From an uncultured Prevotellaceae bacterium (GTDB lineage: Bacteria; Bacteroidota; Bacteroidia; Bacteroidales; Muribaculaceae), in NCBI GenBank assembly GCA_947302275.1, contig CAMYUW010000004.1, positions 1 through 64,000 on the forward strand: a stretch of 64,000 bases of DNA, written 5' to 3'. Below, piece by piece: positions 7,879-17,000 of this stretch (the stretch's first letter is position 1; each line of letters starts with the position of its first letter). The notes beneath the pieces are model-generated. The model saw only the letters and a program-made list of their open reading frames with translations. It did no database searches and was not told the DNA's origin. The position numbers were made by a program, and so were the translations under genes.

Positions 7879-7998
7879 ATGAAGAAAATCTTTATCCTGG
7901 CAGTTCTCTGCCTGCTGGCTAGCGCCAGCCCAATGAGTGCACAACTCACTATCATGAACACTGGCCGAGCAGAAATCGGCATAGACCCATTTGAGTAA
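7879..7998 (+). CDS. 39-codon ORF: signal peptide plus ~18 residues (relic or peptide)
   Basis: Begins MKKIFILAVLCLLASASPM and stops after a short tail (QLTIMNTGRAEIGIDPFE). The signal peptide is nearly the same as that of the ORF at 8231, so the two are duplicates of one gene start. The ATG is preceded by an AT-rich stretch with no clear -7 box. Either it is a truncated secreted gene whose body was lost by recombination, or it makes a small exported peptide. I cannot separate these. Confidence 0.45.
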   Translation: MKKIFILAVLCLLASASPMSAQLTIMNTGRAEIGIDPFE

Positions 7999-8230
7999 AA
8001 CCACGAATTATACTAATTAAACCAATTATTTGATTTGAGGATAATTGATAAATCTGCAATTCAGAAATATCGGTTCGAGTTAGTTTCATTTGAAACATAA
8101 CCAGAGTATTCCTCATACACCAATTCAGAAAACAATACGGCATTGGGCCGATTATAATACAACCAAGGCTGGGAACCTTATTCCCACTGAGAAACAGAAA
8201 ATTAATATCAATTTTTAATACTATCTAAAT
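7999..8230. other. AT-rich gap between mini-ORFs
   Basis: No gene seen. It starts with CCACGAATTATACTAATT, a partial copy of the dispersed intergenic repeat. The rest has no open frame with a plausible start and is probably debris of the lost gene body. Confidence 0.5.
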
Positions 8231-8323
8231 ATGAAAAAGACAATTTATTTGGCAATTCTCTGCCTGCTGGCAAGCGCCAGCCCAATGAATGCGCAACTAA
8301 TCATCCATTCCGTCATCATTTGA
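8231..8323 (+). CDS. 30-codon ORF: duplicated signal peptide fused to a promoter cassette
   Basis: Encodes MKKTIYLAILCLLASASPM and a short tail, then stops at TGA (8321-8323). The signal peptide repeats that of the ORF at 7879. The sequence after the signal-peptide codons is the start of the promoter cassette found before the array genes, so the stop codon overlaps that cassette's -33 TTTG (8319-8322). It looks like a recombination scar at a signal-peptide boundary and is probably not functional on its own. Confidence 0.4.
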   Translation: MKKTIYLAILCLLASASPMNAQLIIHSVII

Positions 8324-8446
8324 AGATGAGCAATATTTATATTAATTTTGCAGAAACAAAGAACACAATAAGTAACTGATTATGAAAAAGACAATTCTAT
8401 TTACAATGCTCGCTCTGCTGGGCATGATCCAAGCAGCAGCCCAAGA
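8307..8446 (+). repeat. Promoter + signal-peptide cassette, copy 1
   Basis: About 140 bp. It is almost identical to 9306-9445 (one difference seen) and to 12113-12246. It contains TTTG (8319-8322), an exact 20-base spacer, TAATTTTG (8343-8350), the leader, the ATG (8382) and the first 21 codons of the downstream gene. It is both a direct repeat and a promoter. Confidence 0.85.
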
Positions 8447-9236
8447 ATATGAGTACGTTCCTTTCGTCCGCGAAGGCGTCAAGTGGGTGTACTTCGTAAA
8501 TAACATAGATGATATTTATGGTTGGGTTGACAAAGATTTGCCAGAAGCGCGCTATTATCTTACGCTGGAACTTAAAGGCGATACAGTCATAAATGGTTTA
8601 TCCTATAAGGCCATGCATAAGTATTATGGGGATAATATCAATGCCGACAATGACACTATACCCGTTTACCTTCGTGAAGATGATAAGGTTGTCTATGGCA
8701 TTATCCCAGACGGCAAGTATTATCCTGATTGTCCAATATATAATAATTGCAGTAATGTGAATACATATAATGGGGAAGAGTTTGTAATATATGATTTCAA
8801 AAATCCTATAGATTATTGGTCAGGATTTATGTTTTATGATCATCCATTTTATGAATATCAATGTACAGATACCATTGTTGTTGGAAATCATGCCGTGAAG
8901 CGTTACAACGGCCTTTGGTCAGGTGTGGATTTTCAGATCATAGAGGGTGTTGGAGCGGACACGCATTTTCATGGTTACACTTTATGTTTTTTCATGTTAT
9001 CTGGATATGGTATTCCTGTGTTCAACTTCAGTCATCTGATTGAGGGCGGAGAGATTGTCTATAAAGGCGTCTTATATAACGAAAGCCATTGGACTGTTCT
9101 AGACGAGGTGGCTGACGGGCAGACGCTTAAAGCGGACGGCAATTACTACGACCTGATGGGTCGTGCCGTGGGCAAGGAGGTGCCGAGCGCGCCTGGCATC
9201 TACATCCACCAGGGCAAGAAAATCGTCATCCGCTGA
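8382..9236 (+). CDS. Secreted array paralogue 1 (domain A)
   Basis: 284 aa. Signal peptide (MKKTILFTMLALLGMIQAAA) followed by a ~220-residue domain 'A' opening EYEYVPFVREGVKWVY. It contains YLTLELKGDTVI, the MHKYYGD segment, and DTIPVYLREDDKVVYGI. A C-terminal tail has DLMGRAVGKEVP and PGIYIHQGKKIVIR, resembling the terminal signal of proteins exported and anchored by type IX secretion. No named family was recognised. Domain A is shared with the paralogues at 9381 (first half) and 11145. The 3' flank (CAACCAGGCTTTGTGGCGG...) is also shared with the gene at 11145. Likely cell-surface or secreted. Confidence 0.7.
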   Translation: MKKTILFTMLALLGMIQAAAQEYEYVPFVREGVKWVYFVNNIDDIYGWVDKDLPEARYYLTLELKGDTVINGLSYKAMHKYYGDNINADNDTIPVYLREDDKVVYGIIPDGKYYPDCPIYNNCSNVNTYNGEEFVIYDFKNPIDYWSGFMFYDHPFYEYQCTDTIVVGNHAVKRYNGLWSGVDFQIIEGVGADTHFHGYTLCFFMLSGYGIPVFNFSHLIEGGEIVYKGVLYNESHWTVLDEVADGQTLKADGNYYDLMGRAVGKEVPSAPGIYIHQGKKIVIR

Positions 9237-9305
9237 TAGAGGAGAGAAATAACAACCAGGCTTTGTGGCGGCTTTCAAGTGGAACCTGGGGCAAGTTTTT
9301 CAATT

Positions 9306-9445
9306 ATTCCGTCATCATTTGAAGATGAGCAGTATTTATATTAATTTTGCAGAAACAAAGAACACAATAAGTAACTGATTATGAAAAAGACAATTCTATT
9401 TACAATGCTCGCTCTGCTGGGCATGATCCAAGCAGCAGCCCAAGA
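9306..9445 (+). repeat. Promoter + signal-peptide cassette, copy 2
   Basis: TTTG (9318-9321), 20-base spacer, TAATTTTG (9342-9349), ATG 9381. Nearly identical to copies 1 and 4 from the -33 region through codon 21; the genes diverge after the signal peptide. Confidence 0.85.
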
Positions 9446-10928
9446 GTACGAGTACGTTCCGTTGGTGCGTGAAGGCGTGAAGTGGGTTTATTATTATATT
9501 AATGATACTATACCCTACCCAGCAGACCCAAACTTGCCTGTCGGAAAGGTATATCTCACGCTAGAACTAAAGGGGGATACAGTAATTGCTGACAAGACCT
9601 ACAAAGTCATGCACAAATATTATGGTGAAGCCATTAATGAGGAGAATGACACCATTCCCATTTGCCTTCGTGAGGAAAACAAGATAGTCTATGGCATCGT
9701 TCCTGAAGGTAAGACCTATCCCGACTGTCCGATATCCTGTTATGGAAATATGACAGTTTATTCTCAAATCAGAAATGAAGAAGAATTCATCCTGTATGAC
9801 TTTAGTGATCCAGTGTCATTCAGCTACGAAATGTCCTATATTTATCAAATCAAATTAGAAGACGGCTTCAATCCATTCAAGTTTTCAGATATGGTAACTG
9901 TGAACGGCCATTTGGCCAAACGATATGTATTCATGGGTTTTGGCGACTGTTGCTTGATTGAGGGTATTGGTTTTGATGGTTTGACACAAGGATACCTGTT
10001 GGCATATCAGAATGAAACGTTGTCTGGAAGTCCGAAATTCTTTTTCAGCCATGTCATTGAAGACGGGACAGAGATTTATCATTCAGTAAATGTCAATAAC
10101 TACAAACCATATATTGAATATTTGCCAATTACTCGTTCTGGTGTGAAGTGGGTAAATGAGCATGTTACCATAAGCAATGGAGACACAACGCGCTATTACT
10201 ACACTTATGAATTCAAACCGATTGAAAATAACCGATATGACTACAACTGCTTCTTTTCGACCCAAGAAGAGACAAATCCAGTCACAGACAGCATTGTGTC
10301 ACTTGCCAGGGAGATGGGGTATGAATTCGAATGCATCCGGAACAAGAAGTTGGAATCATTGATTCAAAACGGAGACAACATGATCGACTTTTGGGGTCAT
10401 GATACTTTTAACGATATCTTAACTCTGTATTACTCTCTGTATTACTTTGTACCGATTGATATCAGTGGGAGGTGTATTCTTAATTACTATATCATGCAAC
10501 AGAAAGAAGATTTCCTGAATAGAAACAATTTCATCGAGATTGATCCATTGATAATTGAAGGCGTATCATGCAGCCGTTATGCCTATATCAGCGAAGAAGG
10601 TGACACGCTGGCCTATGTGGTTGAGGGCATCGGTTTTGACAGCCGTGACATGGGTGACTTGTTGACGCCGTTCACCCGCAAGCCCGACCCCAATGCCGAT
10701 TACCAGGAGTGGTGTGGACTGAGCCATGTCATCAAGGACGGCAAGATCATCTACAAAGGTTTGCGCTATCGCGAAGGTGCCTTTGATGGCATCGACGAGG
10801 TAGCTGCCGACAAGACGCTTAAAGCGGACTGCAATTATTACGACCTGATGGGTCGTGCCGTGGGCAAGGATGTGCCGACAACGCCTGGCATCTACATCCA
10901 CCAAGGCAAGAAAATCGTCATCCGTTGA
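9381..10928 (+). CDS. Secreted array paralogue 2 (fusion of domains A and B)
   Basis: 515 aa. The signal peptide is identical to paralogue 1. Residues ~22-240 are domain A (YEYVPLVREGVKWVYYY ... FFFSHVIEDGTEIYH). Residues ~248-480 are domain B, opening EYLPITRSGVKWVNEHVTI and running to GLSHVIKDGKIIYKGLRYRE. The PGIYIHQGKKIVIR tail closes the protein. Domain B alone forms the paralogue at 12182. The second half and the 3' flank (GATCGACAGGCT...GAGTAATACGC) are nearly identical in DNA to that gene. So this is a natural two-domain fusion, or the ancestor of the split forms. Both domains begin with a similar 'VREGVKWV' strand and end in an 'SHVI-DG-I-YK' strand, which suggests they are themselves diverged repeats. 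Confidence 0.72.
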   Translation: MKKTILFTMLALLGMIQAAAQEYEYVPLVREGVKWVYYYINDTIPYPADPNLPVGKVYLTLELKGDTVIADKTYKVMHKYYGEAINEENDTIPICLREENKIVYGIVPEGKTYPDCPISCYGNMTVYSQIRNEEEFILYDFSDPVSFSYEMSYIYQIKLEDGFNPFKFSDMVTVNGHLAKRYVFMGFGDCCLIEGIGFDGLTQGYLLAYQNETLSGSPKFFFSHVIEDGTEIYHSVNVNNYKPYIEYLPITRSGVKWVNEHVTISNGDTTRYYYTYEFKPIENNRYDYNCFFSTQEETNPVTDSIVSLAREMGYEFECIRNKKLESLIQNGDNMIDFWGHDTFNDILTLYYSLYYFVPIDISGRCILNYYIMQQKEDFLNRNNFIEIDPLIIEGVSCSRYAYISEEGDTLAYVVEGIGFDSRDMGDLLTPFTRKPDPNADYQEWCGLSHVIKDGKIIYKGLRYREGAFDGIDEVAADKTLKADCNYYDLMGRAVGKDVPTTPGIYIHQGKKIVIR

Positions 10929-10967
10929 TCGACAGGCTACCCATAGCTGAGTAATACGCATTTCATT

Positions 10968-11083
10968 ATTGTCGGGACAGGTAATCTGAGTTACTATGAT
11001 GTGGAGATTGAGTCACTGACCACTTGGAATGTGTTGATCTCCACTCAGGTCGATGGCACATACGACATCTCTTCGCTCCCCAG
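10968..11083 (+). pseudogene. Fragment of the DUF3244 gene
   Basis: Matches 7622-7746 with about five substitutions and one in-frame 9-base deletion (the segment after CACATACGAC). It has no start codon or signal peptide and joins directly to the -33 region of the next promoter cassette (TTTG at 11087). On its left it abuts the 3' flank of paralogue 2. It marks a recombination junction inside the array. Confidence 0.85.
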
Positions 11084-11086
11084 CCA

Positions 11087-11118
11087 TTTGAAGGTGAGCA
11101 GTATTTATATTAATTTTG
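11087..11118 (+). promoter_or_regulatory. Promoter cassette copy 3 (diverged)
   Basis: TTTG (11087-11090), 20-base spacer, TAATTTTG (11111-11118), ATG 11145. The promoter core matches the other cassettes (GAGCAGTATTTATAT), but the leader after CAGAAAC and the signal-peptide codons have diverged. Confidence 0.8.
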
Positions 11119-11144
11119 CAGAAACGATTTTAAATAGTTGACTT

Positions 11145-12038
11145 ATGAAAAAGATAATTTTATTGGCTCTGTTGGCTCTGCTAGGTATGACCCAGACAAT
11201 GGCCCAAGAATATGAATACGTTCCATTCGTCCGCGAGGGGGTTAAGTGGGTGTACTATTATGAAAATAATGAAACGACGTGGCATGGGGCTGACCCTAAT
11301 TTGCCATTAGGAGCGAACTATTTAACTCTTGAGATAAAAGGTGATACCATTATTGATGGCAAGTATTATAAAGCGATGCACAAATACAGTGGAGATGCAA
11401 TAGACCAGAATAGTGATACCATTCCAGTATATTTGCGTGAGGAAGATAAGGTAGTATATGGTATTGTGCCTGAAAAAAATTTTTACTATGACTGCTCAAT
11501 CGGTTATGGTCCAGAATATTTAATACCTGATGGGCTTTATGGACAGATATGGTCGGGACAAGAATTCGTTCTATATGATTTTGCTGATACTAAAAACTAT
11601 TATGAAAGCGAAAACATGTTTGATCCCGACCTGTTTGATGAACTCGAATTTTCCTATATTGCAAGTGATACAATAACAGTAGGAAGTAAGCAAGTCAAGC
11701 GTCATAAGTTTACTCGTTGGAATTGTGAAGATTATATTATTGAAAGTATAGGTTTTGACGGTAATAATAGTGGTTTTACGCTTCATTATTTTTATAGCAT
11801 GGCCTGGACCGATCCATTTTTTCACTTAAGCCATGTCATCGAGAATGGTGAAATCGTCTACAAGGGCATCTATTATGATCCCGATGTTCATGATGGCATC
11901 GGCGAGGTGGCTGCCGACAAGACGCGAAGCGGCATAGACGGCAACTATTACGACCTGATGGGTCGTGCCGTTGGCAAGGAGGTGCCGACAACGCCTGGCA
12001 TCTTCATCCACCAGGGCAAGAAAATCGTCATCCGCTGA
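11145..12038 (+). CDS. Secreted array paralogue 3 (domain A)
   Basis: 297 aa. Signal peptide MKKIILLALLALLGMTQTMA, then domain A (EYEYVPFVREGVKWVYYYEN ... DTIPVYLREEDKVVYGIVPE ... FFHLSHVIENGEIVYKGIYY) and the C-terminal tail with DLMGRAVGKEVP and PGIFIHQGKKIVIR. It is closest to paralogue 1 in domain content and 3' flank. Middle portions differ strongly between copies while the ends are conserved, a pattern expected for surface proteins under diversifying change or for gene conversion of the ends. Function unknown. Confidence 0.7.
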   Translation: MKKIILLALLALLGMTQTMAQEYEYVPFVREGVKWVYYYENNETTWHGADPNLPLGANYLTLEIKGDTIIDGKYYKAMHKYSGDAIDQNSDTIPVYLREEDKVVYGIVPEKNFYYDCSIGYGPEYLIPDGLYGQIWSGQEFVLYDFADTKNYYESENMFDPDLFDELEFSYIASDTITVGSKQVKRHKFTRWNCEDYIIESIGFDGNNSGFTLHYFYSMAWTDPFFHLSHVIENGEIVYKGIYYDPDVHDGIGEVAADKTRSGIDGNYYDLMGRAVGKEVPTTPGIFIHQGKKIVIR

Positions 12039-12112
12039 TGGAGGCGGCTGGGACAACAAGGCTTTGTGGCGGCTTTCAAGTGGAGCCTGGAGCTAGTTTT
12101 TCAATAATTCCA

Positions 12113-12246
12113 TCGTCATTTGAAGATGAGCAGTATTTATATTAATTTTGCAGAAACAAAGAACACAATAAGTAACTGATTATGAAAAAGACAATTCTAT
12201 TTACAATGCTCGCTCTGCTGGGCATGATCCAAGCAGCAGCCCAAGA
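12113..12246 (+). repeat. Promoter + signal-peptide cassette, copy 4
   Basis: TTTG (12119-12122), 20-base spacer, TAATTTTG (12143-12150), ATG 12182. Nearly identical to copies 1 and 2 through the signal-peptide codons. Confidence 0.85.
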
Positions 12247-13120
12247 AAACGAATATCTTCTCCTAGTGCGCGAAGGAGTGAAGTGGGTTAATGAGAAAGT
12301 CATCATCGATCATGGTGACACGACCAGCTATTACTATACATACGAGTTTAGCGGATATGATATGGAAGAAGCGTATTTTAACCATGACTACTTTAATGCT
12401 TTATACTACTATACAGGTGAATCTCTCGATGTTGAGCGGGATAGCTTAATAGCAGGCCTATACAATACTGAATTATTATATGACAATTTTCATGGCTATA
12501 ACGTTTTCTGCTATCGGAATAATGCATTAGAGAAGATTAGTAGTGAACAGCGGCAATTATTGCCTCTGCCTTCGTATATTGATACAGGTGCTGATGGTTT
12601 AAGAAGAGAGCTGTATCAGTTCGGAAAATTTGATGACGGACATGATAATGCAATGGAATTCTACTTTATGATAGAATCATGGGCTCAAGAAGTACGACCA
12701 CCTTTTCTGACAACTGACAATTTCATTGAGGTAGAGCCCGTGGAGATTGAGGGAGTTTCATGCCACCGATATGCCTACATTAATGAACAGGGCGAACCTC
12801 AATGCTATGTAGTTGAGGGTATCGGCTTTGACAGCCGTGACATGGGCGACCTGTTGACGCCCTTCACCCGCAAGCCTGATCCCGATGCCGATTACCAGGA
12901 GTGGTGCGGTCTGAGTCACGTCATCAAAGACGGCAAGATTATCTACAAAGGTTTACGCTATCGCGAGGATGCTTTTGACGGTATCGACGAGGTGGCTGAA
13001 GGGCAGACGCTTAAGGCTGAAGGCAACTACTACGACCTGATGGGTCGTGCCGTGGGCAAGGATGTGCCGACAACGCCTGGCATCTACATCCACCAAGGCA
13101 AGAAAATCGTCATCCGTTGA
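12182..13120 (+). CDS. Secreted array paralogue 4 (domain B)
   Basis: 312 aa. Signal peptide as in paralogues 1 and 2, then domain B (NEYLLLVREGVKWVNEKVII ... IEVEPVEIEGVSCHRYAYI ... GIGFDSRDMGDLLTPFTRKP) and the DLMGRAVGKDVP / PGIYIHQGKKIVIR tail. The last ~120 residues and the 3' flank are almost identical to those of paralogue 2, indicating recent duplication or gene conversion. It is the last gene of the array; a strong terminator follows at 13245. Confidence 0.7.
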   Translation: MKKTILFTMLALLGMIQAAAQENEYLLLVREGVKWVNEKVIIDHGDTTSYYYTYEFSGYDMEEAYFNHDYFNALYYYTGESLDVERDSLIAGLYNTELLYDNFHGYNVFCYRNNALEKISSEQRQLLPLPSYIDTGADGLRRELYQFGKFDDGHDNAMEFYFMIESWAQEVRPPFLTTDNFIEVEPVEIEGVSCHRYAYINEQGEPQCYVVEGIGFDSRDMGDLLTPFTRKPDPDADYQEWCGLSHVIKDGKIIYKGLRYREDAFDGIDEVAEGQTLKAEGNYYDLMGRAVGKDVPTTPGIYIHQGKKIVIR

Positions 13121-13244
13121 TCGACAGGCTGCCCATAGCTGAGTAATACGCATTTCCAGCCGTAGCCGCCCGCCGCGTGCAGGAGGCCACGGCTGAAGTG
13201 GTATGAATAGAAGCGGTGAGAAGCACACATTATAGAAACCTGAC

Positions 13245-13278
13245 GGCCTGCCCACAACCCACGGGCAGGCCTTTTCTT
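13245..13278 (+). terminator. Intrinsic terminator of the array
   Basis: 9-bp GC stem GGCCTGCCC (13245-13253) / GGGCAGGCC (13263-13271), then TTTTCTT. Confidence 0.9.
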
Positions 13279-13280
13279 CA

Positions 13281-13905
13281 AACTACTAATTGCGCGAATT
13301 CAACGAATTTTTATTTCGCTAAAAAATGATTGGAACCGTTCAATGCCTGGGAGACGCAAGATTTTGCGTCTCTACTGTGCCTCGAATAGATAATCGATGC
13401 GGCAGGGATTTTCAAACTACGAATTGCGCGAATTTTACGAATTTGGCATCCGCGTTCAATTTCTACGAATTGGACTTACAACTGAACTACGAACTTTTAG
13501 CGGCGAAGCCAATTGCACGAACCGTTAGGTCGACGAAGTCAATTTTACGAATTTGGAAGTTCGTCTTCGACGCACTTTACACTTGATATGGCTGCCACCA
13601 AGCTGCGCTCATCTTCGATAAGGTTGGCTACGCCTTCCTCTTTCACGACTCGGTAAAGCTTAAACAAGTTTAGCTTCACTCTCGCTGCTCCATCGGGTGC
13701 ATGCTGTTTTCGATAAAAGTCGAGTCTTCGACCCGACCTGCCTCTACGAGGCAAAAGCCAAGCCCATGATACAGCCGCGGCACTTATTTGCCTCAGAAAT
13801 AGCGAATTATATCGTTATTAAATAGATTTTGGGAACTCTGATAGGATTTTATACTTCTCAAAAGCGTGATTAGCAGCGAGTTATTGACGGTGTGTCATAA
13901 TTAGC
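13281..13905. repeat. Repeat-filled gap, no gene supported
   Basis: Holds partial copies of the dispersed repeat (AACTACTAATTGCGCGAATT at 13281-13300; ACTACGAATTGCGCGAATTT with GGCATCCGCG at 13416-13453; further diverged words to ~13565), a 22-bp palindrome (13351-13372), a stretch of short inverted words (TCGATAA, AAGCTT, GTCGAGTCTTCGAC) around 13600-13760, and GGTGTGTCATAATTAG (13890-13905), which matches an end of the element at 19671-19817. No open frame has a plausible start and protein-like composition. Confidence 0.55.
13351..13372. repeat. Dispersed 22-bp palindrome, copy 1
   Basis: GAGACGCAAGA followed by its near reverse complement TTTTGCGTCTC. A perfect version occurs at 25355-25376. 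REP-like; role unknown. Confidence 0.7.
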
Positions 13906-13930
13906 TTATTGTCATAGTTGTTTGAATAGC

Positions 13931-13973
13931 AAGCCCTATGTTTTGAATCGTCAAAACATAGGGCTTGTGTTTT
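13931..13973 (+). terminator. Strong hairpin, probable terminator
   Basis: Perfect 15-bp stem AAGCCCTATGTTTTG (13931-13945) / CAAAACATAGGGCTT (13952-13966), followed by GTGTTTT on the plus strand. The neighbouring gene is on the minus strand and ends at 14014, so the hairpin may serve as its 3' end too, although that side lacks a T-run. Confidence 0.55.
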
Positions 13974-14013
13974 CCCCCTTTGATGTTTGGTCAAAGGGTA
14001 TTAAGCGAAGGCA

Positions 14014-17000
14014 TTACCAGACGTTCCCGAGCAAGTAATCGATCAGGCTTGTGACATCATTAATCGTCACACCTTCATTCAGGTCACAGTCGGCAGCAAC
14101 CAGGTCGATATTGTCACCGTCGCCGCTCAGCAGATAGTCAATCAAGCATGTGACATCGTGAATGGTCACTTGACCATCCTTGTTAACATCACCGCGCTGG
14201 CTGGCAGGCGCATCCTCGGCATTCTCATCGAGGACAATCTGGAACTGGGTGGCACTGCTGGTGGTCACATTGTCGGCATAGGCCTCAAATGCGTTCACCG
14301 TACCCGCAGCGGCACTCACGAAGTGGCTGCCGGCAGCGTTCATGAAGTAAGCATTCTGGATGTCCTTGCGGGCATACTCACCCACAACCATGTGATAGGT
14401 GCCACTGGTGATTGCCGTGGGATTGGGTTTCACGGTCACGTCGCTGGCGCTGAACACGAAGGTCTTGTCACGCATGTCGGTGCCGTTGGCGCCATCGTAG
14501 GGAGCCACGAAATAGGGCACATTGGCCTCCAGCGTGTTGCCTACATACTCGGCCAGCATACGGGCCTCGTCGATATCGGCCTCTTCCTGAGCGAAGTTGC
14601 AGATCCACAACCCCTTGGCATCAGTCTTGTCATGCATCCAGTCGATGGCGGCACCGTCGGCGGTCACACTCGTTACGGCAAACGGCAGCACCATGGTGCT
14701 CCAGCCACCCTCCTGGCCGGCATGACGGCCACGGGTGAACTTGCGCTCATAGCTGATGTTGGCAGCGGAGAAGCGGAAGGGTGCATAGAAGTCATAACCA
14801 TGATAGAGCACCACATCGCGCTGAGCCACGTTGTTCTGGATCACATTCCTGGCCTCAAGGCCTGCGGGAATGAATTTATCGGCACCAGCGATGTAGTACA
14901 GGGTGTTGGGGTTATCGTTGGGAATCAGCGAGGTCAAATTAAGGCCTTCAATGCTCACGGCAGCGGCGTTCTCGGGAACCCGGATGCCGTTGTAAGCCTT
15001 ATAGCCCACGCGGTTACCGTTACCGTCCCAAACTACCATACCACGGTCGATGGTATAGAACTTGGAACCGCCTGGAGGCACCAAATTGGTGGTGGAGTCG
15101 TTCTCGTTGCGGCCGAAGATATTGAGGGCATAGCGGGAACCGAAGGCCAAATTGTCAAACTCGAAGTAGAAAGTCTGGGTCTCACCTGCAGGGATGACCA
15201 CATTGCGGCTCAGGTAGGTCACCATGGAGCCGTGGTTGTTCTCGTCGACGATGAACAGGGGAGCCAGGATGTAACGGTTATACTCACCCTCGGTGTTATT
15301 GTTGGTGACATCGACCTTGAACTTGATGTGGCTGTCATAGATAACCATGTCCTCATCGGCGTTCAAGGCATTGATGTCCACACTCAGGTTCATGGGATAT
15401 GTAACGCTGCCAGCAATGGTCACCGAACCCGTGCCGGGGATAGGAGCATCCCATGAGGTGTCGAAGGTGGACAGATGGGCACTCTTGGTGCCGGCATTCT
15501 TCGGGGTGAAGTTGAAGGTGACCACCTTGGTGCCGCCAGCGGGAATTTCGGCCTCAACGACAGTGGTGTACTCGCCATACTCGTCAAACTGCTCGTTGTC
15601 CACAAAGAGGTACAGCTTACCGCTGAAGCGGTCGGCGCTGAGGTTCTTGACGGTAACATGGCACTGCTCAGATGCACCCACTTTTTCACCGCCTGTGAAC
15701 TCAAAGTTCATGGACTGGAGGTTGACGATGGGATGGTTAGTCATAGTAACCCAGTCGCCATTGATGGTGGCCTCGACATAGTAGCGGTCGCTCTCGATCA
15801 TCGGCATCCATTCATTGGTTCCGGGAAGGCTGCAGACGGGTTTGATTTTGTAGCTGCCGTTGGGGAGGCCTTTACCGAAGGGGTAAGTTGTGGAGCTCTG
15901 GGTATCGGGCCAACTGTCGGTGATGGAGAGATAGTTGGTAGCATAATAGGTCTGGGCAATCACCTCGATGAAGTTGTCCTCGCTGTCATAAAGGGCGATA
16001 CCGCGCAGGTACTTGGTACCATCGTCGATATGGTCCTCACCGGTGACCTTGATGTAGCGGCGCTTGTTGAGTTTGAAGGAGCCGTCATCGCTGCGCTCAA
16101 ACGAGCTGGTACCCGTATAGTACATGTTGAATACGGTGAGGCGATGATCCACCTCGGTGGGTGTACCGCTATAACCGGGTTGGATGCCGATAACGGCAGT
16201 TTGGTCGATGTTATAGCCCTCGAGGCTGGTGGTGGAACCGATACCGCCTGCATAGGGGTTGAGTACCGACAGGACAAAGTAACCGTCACCCAGGCCGCCC
16301 CAGCCCCAGTTGATGTGGAACAGGTCGCCGTAAGCATAGCCGTCGCACACAAACGAATGGCCGCCGCCAGTGCCGGCACGGCCGTTGTAAATCATGGGAC
16401 GACCCTCAACCAGCTCATTGTAGATCATGTCTTCCCAGTCGGCCTGCTCATAGTCGCTACGGTAAACGAGTTTGGCGTCATAGTTGAAGTACTCGTTCAG
16501 CGCCGTGGGGATATAGGGGTCGCTGGTGCTGGAGGCATTCAGGCCATACTGCATTTGGGCAGCGCAGCCGGCGTAGAGCATGAGCCATGCAACAGCATCC
16601 TGCTCGGCCTGACCTTCGGCTCCAGTGTAGTTGTCGCGCATGTTGTCCCAGTCAAAAAAGATGGGCTCCAGAGGTTCGGTCTCAAAAGCTCCGTATTCCT
16701 CTTTCCAATAATATATAACAAGATAGGACGGGATAGTCTGTGTACAGCGCATGGGGGACTTGTAGTAGTTCATGATCTGGGCCATAGATGTTGCTACGCA
16801 ACCCGTGTAGGCCAGTTCGCTGATGGTGTCGCCGTTCTCGTCGAGGTCCATGAACTCGGGGCAGTGGTTCCAGTAGGGTCCTGCCTGGTCCCAATGGCTG
16901 GTGATCATGGGCGAGATGCTGTTGCGCGTGGGGCGTGGTGCACCATACGCGTCACCGGTGATGCCCAGCATGTCGAGCGAACTGATCTGCTGAGCGTAGT

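Noticed and set aside
8382..13120. Array genes as a polysaccharide utilisation locus
   Set aside because: No SusC/SusD pair, glycoside hydrolase or sugar-binding motif was seen in these genes.
13326..13586. Plus-strand ORF of ~86 codons after the array terminator
   Set aside because: Translates the dispersed repeat (…NCANFTN…), so the open frame reflects repeat composition and not a gene.
13545..13754. Small minus-strand ORF in the repeat-rich gap
   Set aside because: Lies wholly in short inverted-word repeats, has no promoter box or ribosome-binding site, and has low protein-like character.
14014..14200. Dockerin-like repeats as evidence of a cellulosome
   Set aside because: No cohesin, scaffoldin or cellulase in the window. 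The tail is widespread in Bacteroidales secreted proteins of many kinds.
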